Shown here: positions 54,689 through 64,000 of the stretch, piece by piece
Position numbering within the stretch: position 1 is the stretch's first letter
Layout: every line of letters begins with the position of its first letter
DNA from: Batillaria attramentaria
Lineage: Eukaryota > Mollusca > Gastropoda > Batillariidae
Direction of reading: 5' to 3'
Assembly (NCBI GenBank): GCA_018292915.2
Contig: JACVVK020000294.1
Span: 257,501-321,500 of the forward strand
DNA length: 64,000 bases
Notes under the pieces: model-generated
What the model saw: only the letters and a program-made list of their open reading frames with translations
Databases searched by the model: none
What the model was told of the DNA's origin: nothing
Position numbers and translations under genes: made by a program

Positions 54689-56837
54689 AACACTTCTCAA
54701 AGAATACAAGTAGGGAACAGTGAAAGGTGAGCACGATGACCTGCAAAATGGTGAAAACACTCAGGGCGACCTTGCCACAGACTGCATAACATTAATTATA
54801 CCCAAGGGAATGAACACACCTGGTGATCACATCAAATGTTTCAGCAGAATAGCACATAGGTAACTGCTGCTGTATGGCTTTAGGCTGACCATCCACTTTG
54901 CCAACCATGAACTAAAACTTAAACCCGGTTCTCCCATGTTGAAGGCTGATTAAAAAAAAAAAAAAAAAAGCTGTGAAAGCCCATATCCCACACATTCCAT
55001 CTCTAGCATCTCTAGCAGATAGCCCTGAACTCATTTGATAGTGACTGACACCATACTGCTTAGACACCTACACAGCGACAGGATCTCAAAGGTTGGCATC
55101 TAGTTGACACAAGGGCACATACAACAAGCGCATCACAAAGAGTCCGCTGGTGTTGCGGCCACAGCTGAGCACTGAGGAGGAAAATTTGAATGTTCGCCAG
55201 TGTACGCAGCCTGCAGAATGCATTCTTGCCTGCATAACTCCACTGATCATTAAGATATTATATACTATCTGAAGAGTTGTATGCATTCGCAGGCACAACT
55301 GTTTAAAAAAAATAAGCTGGCTTCTGTGAAGATTAGTAGACATGGAATGCAAGATTTTGAAATGAAAAGTCTATTTAAAAACAAACAAACAAAAAAAGCC
55401 TTCCTGTCTCATAAGTACAACTTAATTTTGTAGAACGTGGAAGTAATGTGTGGACCTTTGCTGTAGATCTGGTCCTGGCTCGCCATCCTAGTAATCAAAG
55501 TTTTTAAATAAACAAATTTCTATGGTTTCAGATAAAACATTTGACAGTGGACAGCAAGAAAGCATCACGAAAAGAAAATTGCACTGCAGTGACTGCATAC
55601 AATGTTAGCAAACACAATTTGCAAATGGAGCACCTCATGCATTGTTATCCACTGAATACACAATCAAAAATAATGCCGTCAGACATAAAGGAAGGCCAAA
55701 AATAATGCCATCAGACATAAAGGAAGGCCAAAAATAAGGCAGCAGAAAAACAGACAGACTAACAGATAAAATGAAGAGATACCAATAGCACGGACTTGGG
55801 CAGACAAACTTGGTGTATGCGCAGCGGTTTGCGGAAATTATGGATGAGAAACTTGTTGCTACTGAAAAAAAAGAGGGCTTGTTTAATTGGATCGCATACC
55901 TATAAAAAAAGCAACCAGTAACACTTGAAGAAAAAAAAGCAGCAGCATTCAATAACACATACTGCACTTACTAATATCAATTTGGTTACGACAAGTAACT
56001 GCTCAAAAAACTGTATCTATATAATTTTATTTTTTTTAAGCCTTAACATGCTTGTCAAGCATACAAAAAAATAAAAAAATAAAATGTTGACAAACTTCTC
56101 ATTAACCTGTGCTTTAAAAACAGTCACTTGTGTCAAGAAATAACAAAACAGACCACTGTGAAGATTTAATGTCATGGTAACATGACCTAGCTTTTAGAGT
56201 GAAGCTGCTGGCTAGGCTCGTCTATCCGTAGAAGTATGCATGGTCATATTCATACAAGAAAAGGACTGAAACTTCAGCCAAATTTAACTAATATGAGAAG
56301 TTGAAATGTAAAGTAAATGGTCTCCATGCCAAAACGCAGCATCACCTATTACAGTAAACAGACTTGGAGCCACCCCCACCCCCCCAGTTATTCCAAGTAC
56401 ATATAATCTGAAAATCCAGTGCCCTCACGTGACTCACAGATGTAGTGTCTCCTAGCAAGCATACTTTCAAGCAATGCTGTTTATCTGACCAACTACCTGT
56501 GCACACAGCTACCTTTAAAATCAATAAACAAAATAAAGTACTTGTACCAAGAAGTGAATCCACTTCTAGAACGGAGTGAAATGACTTTGCTCATAAAACC
56601 ACACATACACAATCTTCAGAATGCATGAAACATAAAGTACCTGAAGCTTAAGATTAGAAGTGACCAGGGCAACCACAGAAACTGGACGATGGCAAAATAA
56701 TATAACATTTTCTCTCTCACACACACCCACACACACACCCTACAACAAGAAATGCTCCTCCAAAAAAGTTGGAATGGTCTCAAAAGAACATCTATTTGTA
56801 CACATCACACCCACACAGGTTTTGATGCTGTCCAGCC
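54689..56837. other. intergenic stretch before TLCD4, nothing recognised
   Basis: Contains a 32 bp tandem duplicate at about 55667-55735 (AATGCCGTCAGACATAAAGG-AAGGCC twice). No gene is supported. Confidence 0.45.
55667..55735. repeat. 32 bp tandem duplication
   Basis: AATGCC-TCAGACATAAAGGAAGGCC-AAAAATA occurs twice in a row with one base change. Confidence 0.85.
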
Positions 56838-56843
56838 TTTATT
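56838..56843 (-). terminator. poly(A) signal AATAAA of TLCD4
   Basis: AATAAA on the minus strand 153 nt after the TLCD4 stop, a normal 3' UTR distance. Confidence 0.55.
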
Positions 56844-56995
56844 TCACTACAATTCTTCACAAGAATTCCCCAAAATGCTGACACGCATTCTCTAAACCTG
56901 CAGTTGTTGTTGTACACATAGAACCCACAGAAAATGAATCACATAAAGTGTAGCAGACCAGAACGAGACTGTATGATTCCAATTGTCCTGAAACT

Positions 56996-59900
56996 TTACT
57001 CGGCTTTCACTCCCTTGTCTCTTGCTCGCGCAGCTGCTACTCGCACCGCTGGCTCGGACTCTCTGTCCTTCATGAAGGTAAACTCAATTACCTTTCTGCA
57101 ACCGCGATAGATCTTGTAAAACCAGAACAGATTTATCATGTCCAGGATAGCACAGGTGATAATAAGCACCATTTGTATGTGGCCGAGACGGTTGAAGCCT
57201 TCTGTTCCATAGACGCTGTAGACTTTGAGCCAGTACGGAGGTATCATGGCGACGCGCACGGCGAAAAACGTGACGGCCATTGCAACACCGTTTGCGACAA
57301 AAACAGGGCTGCTCTTGGAGTAGCCGAGCACCGCCAGATACCACCTGCAACGATAAATGAATTACACAAATAAACAAGTAAATCTTCCTTTTTAAGACAA
57401 AGATGAGGGAAAGGAAAGAACTCCAACTGTCTTAACCATAATTCTGAATCAAAAATGATTCACCTTCTTTAAAACATTAGTGAGCTTTTTCCTTTTGTCT
57501 GCTTGTAGCATCTAAGAACTTGTATTTTTACTTTTGCTTTCACTGCTTTTCTTATGACTATATTTTTGTCACGGTGGGCACTGACAAAGATGCACGATGC
57601 ATGCCCTATGCCAGTGCTTATTTGTAAAAATTTGTACCTCTGATTAACAAAGGGTGTGGAAAATTCTGCAACCAGTCTGTAGTTGGCAAAGTATGGTAGA
57701 ACGCCGTAAGTCTGAAAAAGAAAGAGTAACAGAATCTACTAAGACATCCAAACAGAACACAACAATTTGCAATGGGTTTTTTTTTTCCTAGTCTGACTAA
57801 AGCAAAGGATGAGGAAAACTATTAAAGCCTCTATCAATGTATCATTACGAGCCTCTCTCGTAATGCCGCTGAGATGAAAAACTATCACTTTTGAAGCTTT
57901 AAGGCTGTTTGCCAGATAGAAGGATGTTTCATTTGGCCATTTGCTTTGGAAATGTTCAGCCCACCAAATTTGAAAAATAAATGCAATTCTAAATTCCGAA
58001 ATTTAAATAGCTGAGCTGACCCTTCGCACCACGTGATTGTAATGTGTTTATGTCAAGTGTGTGAGAGAATGCGTGTGATTCACGTGAGCGTGCGTGTTGG
58101 GTTCAGTTCGCGGCGCTTTGAGCCGATTCATGAAATTGGGTAAAGCGCCTATACAATACTCATTATTATTATTATTATTATTATTTGCGACCGTTTTTGC
58201 GACTTTTTGGCTTCCAATGTTAGAGACGTATGACTTTCTTTGAGCCTACAGTCCATTCCTAAACTGAACGGGGCTCGATAAAGCCTCTAAAAAGCCTCCA
58301 ATCAGTGCCGTCTAAATGGTCCTCAGTCCGCAACCAAATGACGTCTGCTCTGTGCGCAGTACACTAGGACAACTTGAACACCGGCCAGTCACCAAAATGG
58401 TCTCAGATGCTATACTGTGACCCAAGTGTGTGATTCTGATGCACTGAACAAGTGCACTCGATGAAAAGTTTTCCACAGCATTGTTTTTTTTTCCAATTTT
58501 TGCCGGGTGAGGTTTTTTTTGTTTTGTTTTTGTTTTTTGGGGTTTTTTTGTTTGTTTTTTGTTGTTGTTTTTTTTTTTTTTTTTTTGGGGGGGGGGGGGG
58601 GCTGTTTTATTTCTGCTTCAGCAGTACAAAGTGTGTGCATGTTTGTTCCTCAATGTACAATAACAGCATTGTTGTATGCCTGACATACGGGGGAGCCAGG
58701 GTGGCCGAACGGTAGAGCGTTGGACTTCTAATGCTCGGGTCGCGAGTTTTGTATCCCGGCTGGGGCCAAATATTTGTGCTGGCTTTTCTATCGTTGCCCC
58801 GTCTTTGATATCACCCGTATGTGGTGGAAAAGACGTTTAACTCCCAAACATCCCCCCCCCCCCCCAACACACACACACGTTATGAGACTTTAACAAGAAG
58901 GGAACGAATAGGTAAGTGAATGCTGCAAGGGAGAGAACTGTGCCTGTACAGGCAGAGTGATGACAAGATTTAGCAGATCTCAGCCAAGAAAACAACAAAA
59001 AAATAACACAAGGGAGCCAAAACTGAAAAGAAAGAGGGGAGGGAGAAGGCTGCTCGCTTGTGGCATCCACTCACCTATTGGTTCCCACTGAGTAGTGCTT
59101 TTCGCTGCTGCAATCACTACTCCCTTATTTTTCATACTAACAAGAATCTTTTGGCAAATCCACATCATCTGAAAATACCATTTCTGAAGATAACCAACCT
59201 GCCGCGACACACATGGGAGTTTCACAATGACACTCAGAACTGCATATAATCAACCAAGTACAACTTACCATAACGTAATAATATGCATACATCGATGCTC
59301 CATGATGGAAAAAGTAAAACACTTCTCCAACTTGTTGGTAGTGAATGGTCATGATGACAATGTCTGAAACAAATAACATTATGATTATGATCATGGAAGT
59401 AAGAGCACAGAGTGGGTACCTAAAACATACAACCATAAAGATGCGCACTGCATTGGCTCACTGTTGGGGAAACAAACACATTTTGTTTTCTAGTCGTTCA
59501 AAGAAAATGCCTGTTGTAGGAATGCAATGAGATGTCCAGTTACACAAAGAAGAAATGAATAATTTCTCAATAAAACACTCGCAAGTATTCTGAAATGTGT
59601 TGTCTCATAATGGAAATACACCGAAACCAAACATGACAGAAAAAGTCTTACCAGCTGCCATGTACCCCACTACGATGGCACAGCTCGCCCTCACCATGGG
59701 GGCATCCCACCTGTAGACATACAGTACTGAGTGGTATTTTGTTAGGTAACCAACATACATGAGTCTATACTGTTCCAGGCACAAGTAAATCATTTAGCCT
59801 AGTACCTCCCAGGCTGTGGTGAGGCAACGAGAAAAAGGCCAGCACAAATATTTGGCCCCAGCTGGGAATCAAACTCACGGACCAAGCATTGAAAGTCAAA

Positions 59901-60626
59901 TGCTTGACTGTCCCGGCTCCCTCTCCTCAGCTGTGGAGTGCAATGACAACACGACAAAGTGGCAGAGACTGTTTCCTTAATATGCACATATATATATACA
60001 GGGATGGATTTACTCAAATAATCCAATGAGACATTGTCTCCTTGACCAGTCATTTTTATGAGACATTTTCATTTTCTATGAGACAATCAAGTTCACCCGC
60101 ATCACTCTGTCACATGTCTGTGCCGAGAGCCTGTTCCTAAGTGCAGTGACGTTCAGGTTCTGAACGGAAAAGACCTCTCGATCGCAGAACTGAGAATATT
60201 TTTTGCAACTCTTTCGAGCGAGAGTTCCTGGAAGTGCGCGCGGCGAGCGGGATAAGTAAGCCTCATCACTAAAATTAGATTAGTGTAACAGACTCTGTGA
60301 CTGACACAGACAGCGCATCTCTGCTTCGCATTGTCAAGTGCGCTTGTGATGTCATGTTCGTGCGACATACGACGCATTTTGCGAAATTTCTATGCGACAT
60401 TTTATCAAAATATGAGACATAGTCGCACAGCGCGCGAGAAAATCGATCCCTGTATATATATGTGGTCATTTATGCAGAGATTTCAGAATCTCATGCACTG
60501 ACTTTCTAAAATGACCCTCTGAAATTGACAGCGAGGGTCAAAGTGACCCTCAGATTTGAAATTCAATTCAATTTAATATAACTTTATTGTCTGTCGATGG
60601 CAGAAAATTTTCTTCTGGCTCGCACA

Positions 60627-60665
<39 letters not shown>

Positions 60666-61866
60666 TAATTTATCTAGACATATAAATCCATACATATTAA
60701 CCACAGATCCTAAAGTAATGTGTGATGTCCAAGTCTAATACTATGCTACTAAACTAAGAAATCTAAACTGAAAGATGGCAAGGGCATAGCGGACATGACA
60801 CAGCTGAGGAGCAAGCACAGTTATGAAATCTCAACAAATAAAATCTATACATACTGGGGACGGGCAGTAAACACAGTCATGAGTTTAAAATAGATACTGC
60901 TGAGGGAATGAAAGATTTTGAAAGCTGTCATGAACACTGCCACTCGTAAGTGGAACTGTTCCAAAACATAATTTGGTTTTGTAAACATGGAAATAGCACG
61001 TGTAAATCATACATTTGGTTGTGTATGTAGATCTATACATTTGGTTGTGTATGTAGATCTATACATTTGGTTGTGTATGTAGATCTATACATTTGGTTGT
61101 GTATGTAGATCTATACATTTGGTTGTGTATGTAGATCTATACATTTGGTTGTGTATGTAGATCTATACATTTGGTTGTGTATGTAGATCTATACATTTGC
61201 AGGATCTGTATGCAAGTTTGTGCATTTAGTTCTGTTCATATCCAGAATTTTCGACCAACAAATCATACAAAACAAAGCTGGAACGTGATTTGTAACTCCT
61301 GGAGACTAGGATACATACCAGATAGGCTCCTCGCTGATATCGTTATCATAAATAAGTGAGTAGGCACACATGGAACTGACCACTGTCGCATGTACAGTTG
61401 ATATCATCCTGCAACAAGTCATGAAACAAACAAATGAATGCACTGATTAACGCTCATGCAGCGTGCATACAAGGCTGTGCATGGGGACTGCAAGCTCGGA
61501 ACAGAAGAAACTCGCAACTCTCCATGCTTTCAACAAACTGCTAAAGAGGGATTGAGCAGGAAGACTCCCATATTGCCAGGTACATGTATGTGAGCCTGCT
61601 GTACCTGAACTACAGGTCTGAAAACTGAAAGTCAAAATTTGCCATCATCATGGCAGGAACAGAAAAAAAAAAGAAAAAAGCTCAGAATAATACCTTGTGT
61701 TCCAGTCTATCTGCTGCGCGTTAGTGAGCTGGTTATAACCCTCAGACAGCTTGGTCGACAGCGTCGGGCTGACGAACTTAAAGAGTGTGAGAAAGAAGAC
61801 GAAGCTGACTGCAACCGCAGGGTAGTACGTGCTGTCGAACACGACGGTGTTCAAAGGCCGACCCAT
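56996..61866 (-). CDS. TLCD4: TLC-domain membrane protein, TLCD4/TMEM56 type, six exons
   Basis: Coding exons: 61694-61866, 61319-61408, 59652-59710, 59269-59363, 57638-57711 and 56996-57344. All GT-AG junctions keep phase (2, 2, 1, 0, 2). The total is 840 nt, 279 aa, close to the ~260 aa of vertebrate TMEM56/TLCD4. It is a multi-pass membrane protein. TLC family marks are IDWNTR after the first membrane segment, a His-His pair in FYFFHHGAS (H127-H128), TYGVLPYFANYRLVAEFSTP, FVNQRW and a last membrane segment near MVLIITCAILDMINLFWFY. The C-terminus is charged (KDRESEP ... KGVKAE). TLC proteins include ceramide synthases and lipid regulators. For TLCD4 the activity is not settled, so I give none. 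The start has the family's usual short N-terminus. Confidence 0.94.
57930..58185 (+). mobile_element. SINE family E, head-truncated (TLCD4 intron 4)
   Basis: Starts within GCTTTGGAAATGTTCAGCCC and runs through CTTCGCACCACGTGATTG to GCGCTTTGAGCCG-TGGGTAAAGCGCC with an (ATT)n tail. Very close to the copy at 50328. Confidence 0.85.
58482..58601. repeat. T/G homopolymer tract (TLCD4 intron 4)
   Basis: Long T runs followed by a 17-base G run. Similar T-then-G tracts occur at 3417-3655, 19587-19634 and 46010-46060. Confidence 0.9.
58689..58850 (+). mobile_element. SINE family A (TLCD4 intron 4)
   Basis: Full-length copy with box A TGGCCGAACGG, body AAATATTTGTGCTGGC and end GACGTTTAACTCCC followed by a poly-C tract. 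Confidence 0.88.
59815..59923 (-). mobile_element. SINE family A, truncated (TLCD4 intron 2)
   Basis: Inverted copy missing the 3' tail: AGCACAAATATTTGGCCC body, degraded box B (GGAATCAAACTC), head GACTGTCCCGGCTCCC. Confidence 0.75.
59991..60460. mobile_element. hAT-like MITE with 8 bp TSD (TLCD4 intron 2)
   Basis: Ends CAGGGATGGATTT (59999) and AAATCGATCCCTG (to 60452). TATATATA stands on both sides as an 8 bp target duplication, the usual hAT size, though the AT-repeat target weakens this test. Internally it has repeated ATGAGACAT words. No ORF. Confidence 0.65.
60630..60664. repeat. (CA)n microsatellite
   Basis: About 17 CA units in TLCD4 intron 2. Confidence 0.9.
61006..61199. repeat. 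26 bp tandem repeat, seven units (TLCD4 intron 2)
   Basis: ATACATTTGGTTGTGTATGT-AGATCT is repeated seven times with no visible changes, so the array is young or homogenised. Confidence 0.95.
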
Positions 61867-62134
61867 TTCCTGTTGGTGTCAGCGGTACAACATTCCAAAA
61901 TAAGGTTGGTTTCTGGTGCCCTCACAGACGGGCGGTGTTGTCCAAGGAACGTCTGGGAAAAAAGAAAAGGACTGTGCTACTAACGCAGACAAGTCATTCA
62001 GTGTATATATATATATATTACACTGCACTGTTTATACGTATATTTTTACATAAATTTAGCTTACGGAGAACATGGATACCAGTGCTGACTCAGTGACTGA
62101 CTTATCTAGATTTTATTTCTTTTTGAGACTGTTT
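61867..62134 (-). promoter_or_regulatory. TLCD4 5' flank
   Basis: Sequence directly upstream of the TLCD4 start, with an (AT)n run near 62003-62020. No clear TATA box or CpG cluster. Called by position only. Confidence 0.25.
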
Positions 62135-62634
62135 CAGGGTTCATTTTTCGACACGCCTTGTGCTAATTGCCGCAAAATGGGCGATGATGACGCATTGATT
62201 CGCGGCTACGTGCGTCGGTGGGTGCATAGAAATCACGGCGGCCGATGCTTTTTCATCTCTCAATTAAAAAGAAACATTTTTCGACCGTTCCCGCTTTACA
62301 TTCGATAAAACTAGGCCTAGAGTTGAATATTAAATCTAAACTGAAAGTCACGATAGCCACGGCAGTGTTTCGCGAACCTGCGTGCAAAAGGAGAGTACTC
62401 TCTTTTCCTTGCACCAGCTTACCAAAAGTCGCTTCAACCAGTCGGAAATAATCTGTTTCACAACTGAGTGCCAAAACTGTATAAGAAGATCACATGATAA
62501 AATAAAAAAAGGCTTAAATTTTGCCGGCTGCTTATTTTCTTTGGCCCGTAAGTTTAAAAATTGGCCCATTGTTTTTCTGCATGAGGGGCCAATTGGCCCA
62601 TTGGCATGTTTGGACTGAATGAACCCTGCTGTTT
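62129..62634. mobile_element. hAT-like MITE (CAGGGTTCATT ends)
   Basis: TIRs CAGGGTTCATT (62135) and AATGAACCCTG (to 62628). CTGTTT is repeated at both edges (62129-62134 and 62629-62634), a 6 bp duplication. The ~494 bp interior has GGCCCATTGGCC-type words and no confident ORF. Confidence 0.65.
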
Positions 62635-62639
62635 GTCTC

Positions 62640-64000
62640 AAACACTACATCAAAGATTGGACTGTACACAGCACACTGCCTTTCAGAAAATAAAAAGATA
62701 AATAAAAAAATACCAGTACGAACATGTAGAAATAAATGCATCAGTAAATAAATATGTAATAGATAAGTAATAAATACAAAATGTACTTGGTATATTACTC
62801 CTGAGTATTGCCAGTACAATATCACAAATTTGTATACAACAAAATACATTATAGCAGACGGAAGTCAAATTTCATTTTCATCCTTTCATTACGCCCCACC
62901 AACCCCTGAAATCTTAAGTACAAGGATTTTAACTAGCACATGATAATGCTCCTGAAATGCTGAAGACTCCAAAACACTTTGAAAGAAAAAGAAAAAAAAA
63001 GAAAAAAAGAAAAGAAAATTAAAGCACCTCCCTGTGTTAAAAGCATTAAGAGCACAGCATGGACCCTCTGATAAACCAGCAAAATGAAATCAAGCCAAGC
63101 TGTCATGAATACCTGCTGGAAACAAAGAAGTGTCCTACTGCACAAGGCAAACCTTACTGTGCTGAACTCTTGACCATGTTTATTATCTAGACACGTACCA
63201 TAATTCATTTTATCTCAAATGGTGCAGATTACAGCGTGTGTGATGTTTGATCACAGCTTTTTGTGCTCAGGTCAAGCTGTGTGTGTGTGTGGGTGGAGGG
63301 TGGAACCTGTGGGGAGGGGCACAGGGGTTTCAGGTTTCAAAAACAACAAAAATTTAAGGTTGGAAAGGTAGAGTTTGGCTGAATACATTTCTGTTATTTT
63401 ATTTATCTATAATCCTTTTTTTTCTGCGGGTGGGGGGGGGGGGGGGGGAAGAGGGGAGGGGAAGAGGGGAGGGGGGGGGGTGTGGGGCAGACCAACATTT
63501 CTTTTAACATTTTATTTATTTTAACAATTTAGTGTAGAAGCAAGTTTCCAATAGACGTCATCTCACATCACTGCTTTGTCTTTTAAGTACCGGTAAACGT
63601 ACGGTCAATGACAGAACTCAGACAGGTAGACATGTGGATGCATCTGACTATGACTATGAGTCACACTTCGCAGGTCCAGATCAGGCCTCACTTTTTCCCC
63701 TTTGTGTATCAGTGTATCTACTGCCATGCTGGCAAGATTTATATATACAATCTTGTCTCTTCATGAGAGCTACCACAGTGGTGGTGTTATCTCTAGAGAA
63801 GAGGGTCATAACACTAACCTCAGCAGTGAACGCATTATTGGTCTCCAGTCTTTTGACACACCCAAATCAGATCCCAGGCCTTCAGGAGTGTTAACAATAA
63901 CATACATGTATGTGCTGGCTGATTGACAGTTTTCATTTATTGCATTTGATTTTTACATTTATGGCAAGCTGATAAAAGCAGTAGGAAGAAAATGTATGTA
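62640..64000. other. gene-free end of the window
   Basis: AT-rich DNA with A- and G-homopolymers (62985-63020 and 63430-63480). Reading frames up to 91 codons have no recognised domain. An upstream gene beyond 64000 cannot be excluded. Confidence 0.4.

Overview
The window is animal nuclear DNA, most likely from a mollusc and probably a marine gastropod. This rests on spliced genes with short exons and long introns, many (CA)n/(GT)n tracts, several tRNA-derived SINE families, CR1/L2-like LINE tails, many short inverted-repeat DNA elements, and a local pair of GT11 fucosyltransferase genes. The species call is inference; no mitochondrial, rRNA or true tRNA gene is present. All five genes I can support lie on the minus strand.

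Region 1-8000 holds two tandem intronless alpha-1,2-fucosyltransferase-type genes (429 and 427 codons). They are nearly identical through the middle but diverged at both ends, and each keeps a matching poly(A) signal and a related upstream module. A ~600 bp foldback element and a short retroelement-like insertion with a 14 bp target-site duplication separate them.

Region 8000-22800 has no gene I can defend. It is a mosaic of repeats: a two-copy segmental duplication (about 13.3-14.4 kb and 17.7-18.9 kb), an element with inverted arrays of a 16 bp repeat (10957-12397), inverted-repeat elements, SINEs of at least four families, and microsatellites. A small unrecognised gene of probably three exons lies at 22855-25432.

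Region 25.8-51.7 kb is one complete 19-exon gene for a PH + coiled-coil + TBC RabGAP of the TBC1D2 (Armus) type. Every splice junction keeps frame, giving 1028 aa. Its introns carry SINEs, MITEs, a LINE tail and tandem arrays, including a 118 bp array with a 14 bp palindrome in several units. A 107 bp tandem duplication copies the 3' half of exon 13 together with its splice donor.

Region 52.5-53.3 kb is a decayed hAT-type transposon with a BED-like zinc finger. Region 57.0-61.9 kb is a complete six-exon TLC-domain gene (TLCD4/TMEM56 type, 279 aa). The last 2 kb holds another hAT-like short element and low-complexity DNA. The genes do not form one pathway: the fucosyltransferases act in the Golgi lumen, TBC1D2 on endosomal Rabs, and TLCD4 is a multi-pass membrane protein. 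No undescribed multi-gene system is evident; the unusual material is in the duplications and mobile-element structures.
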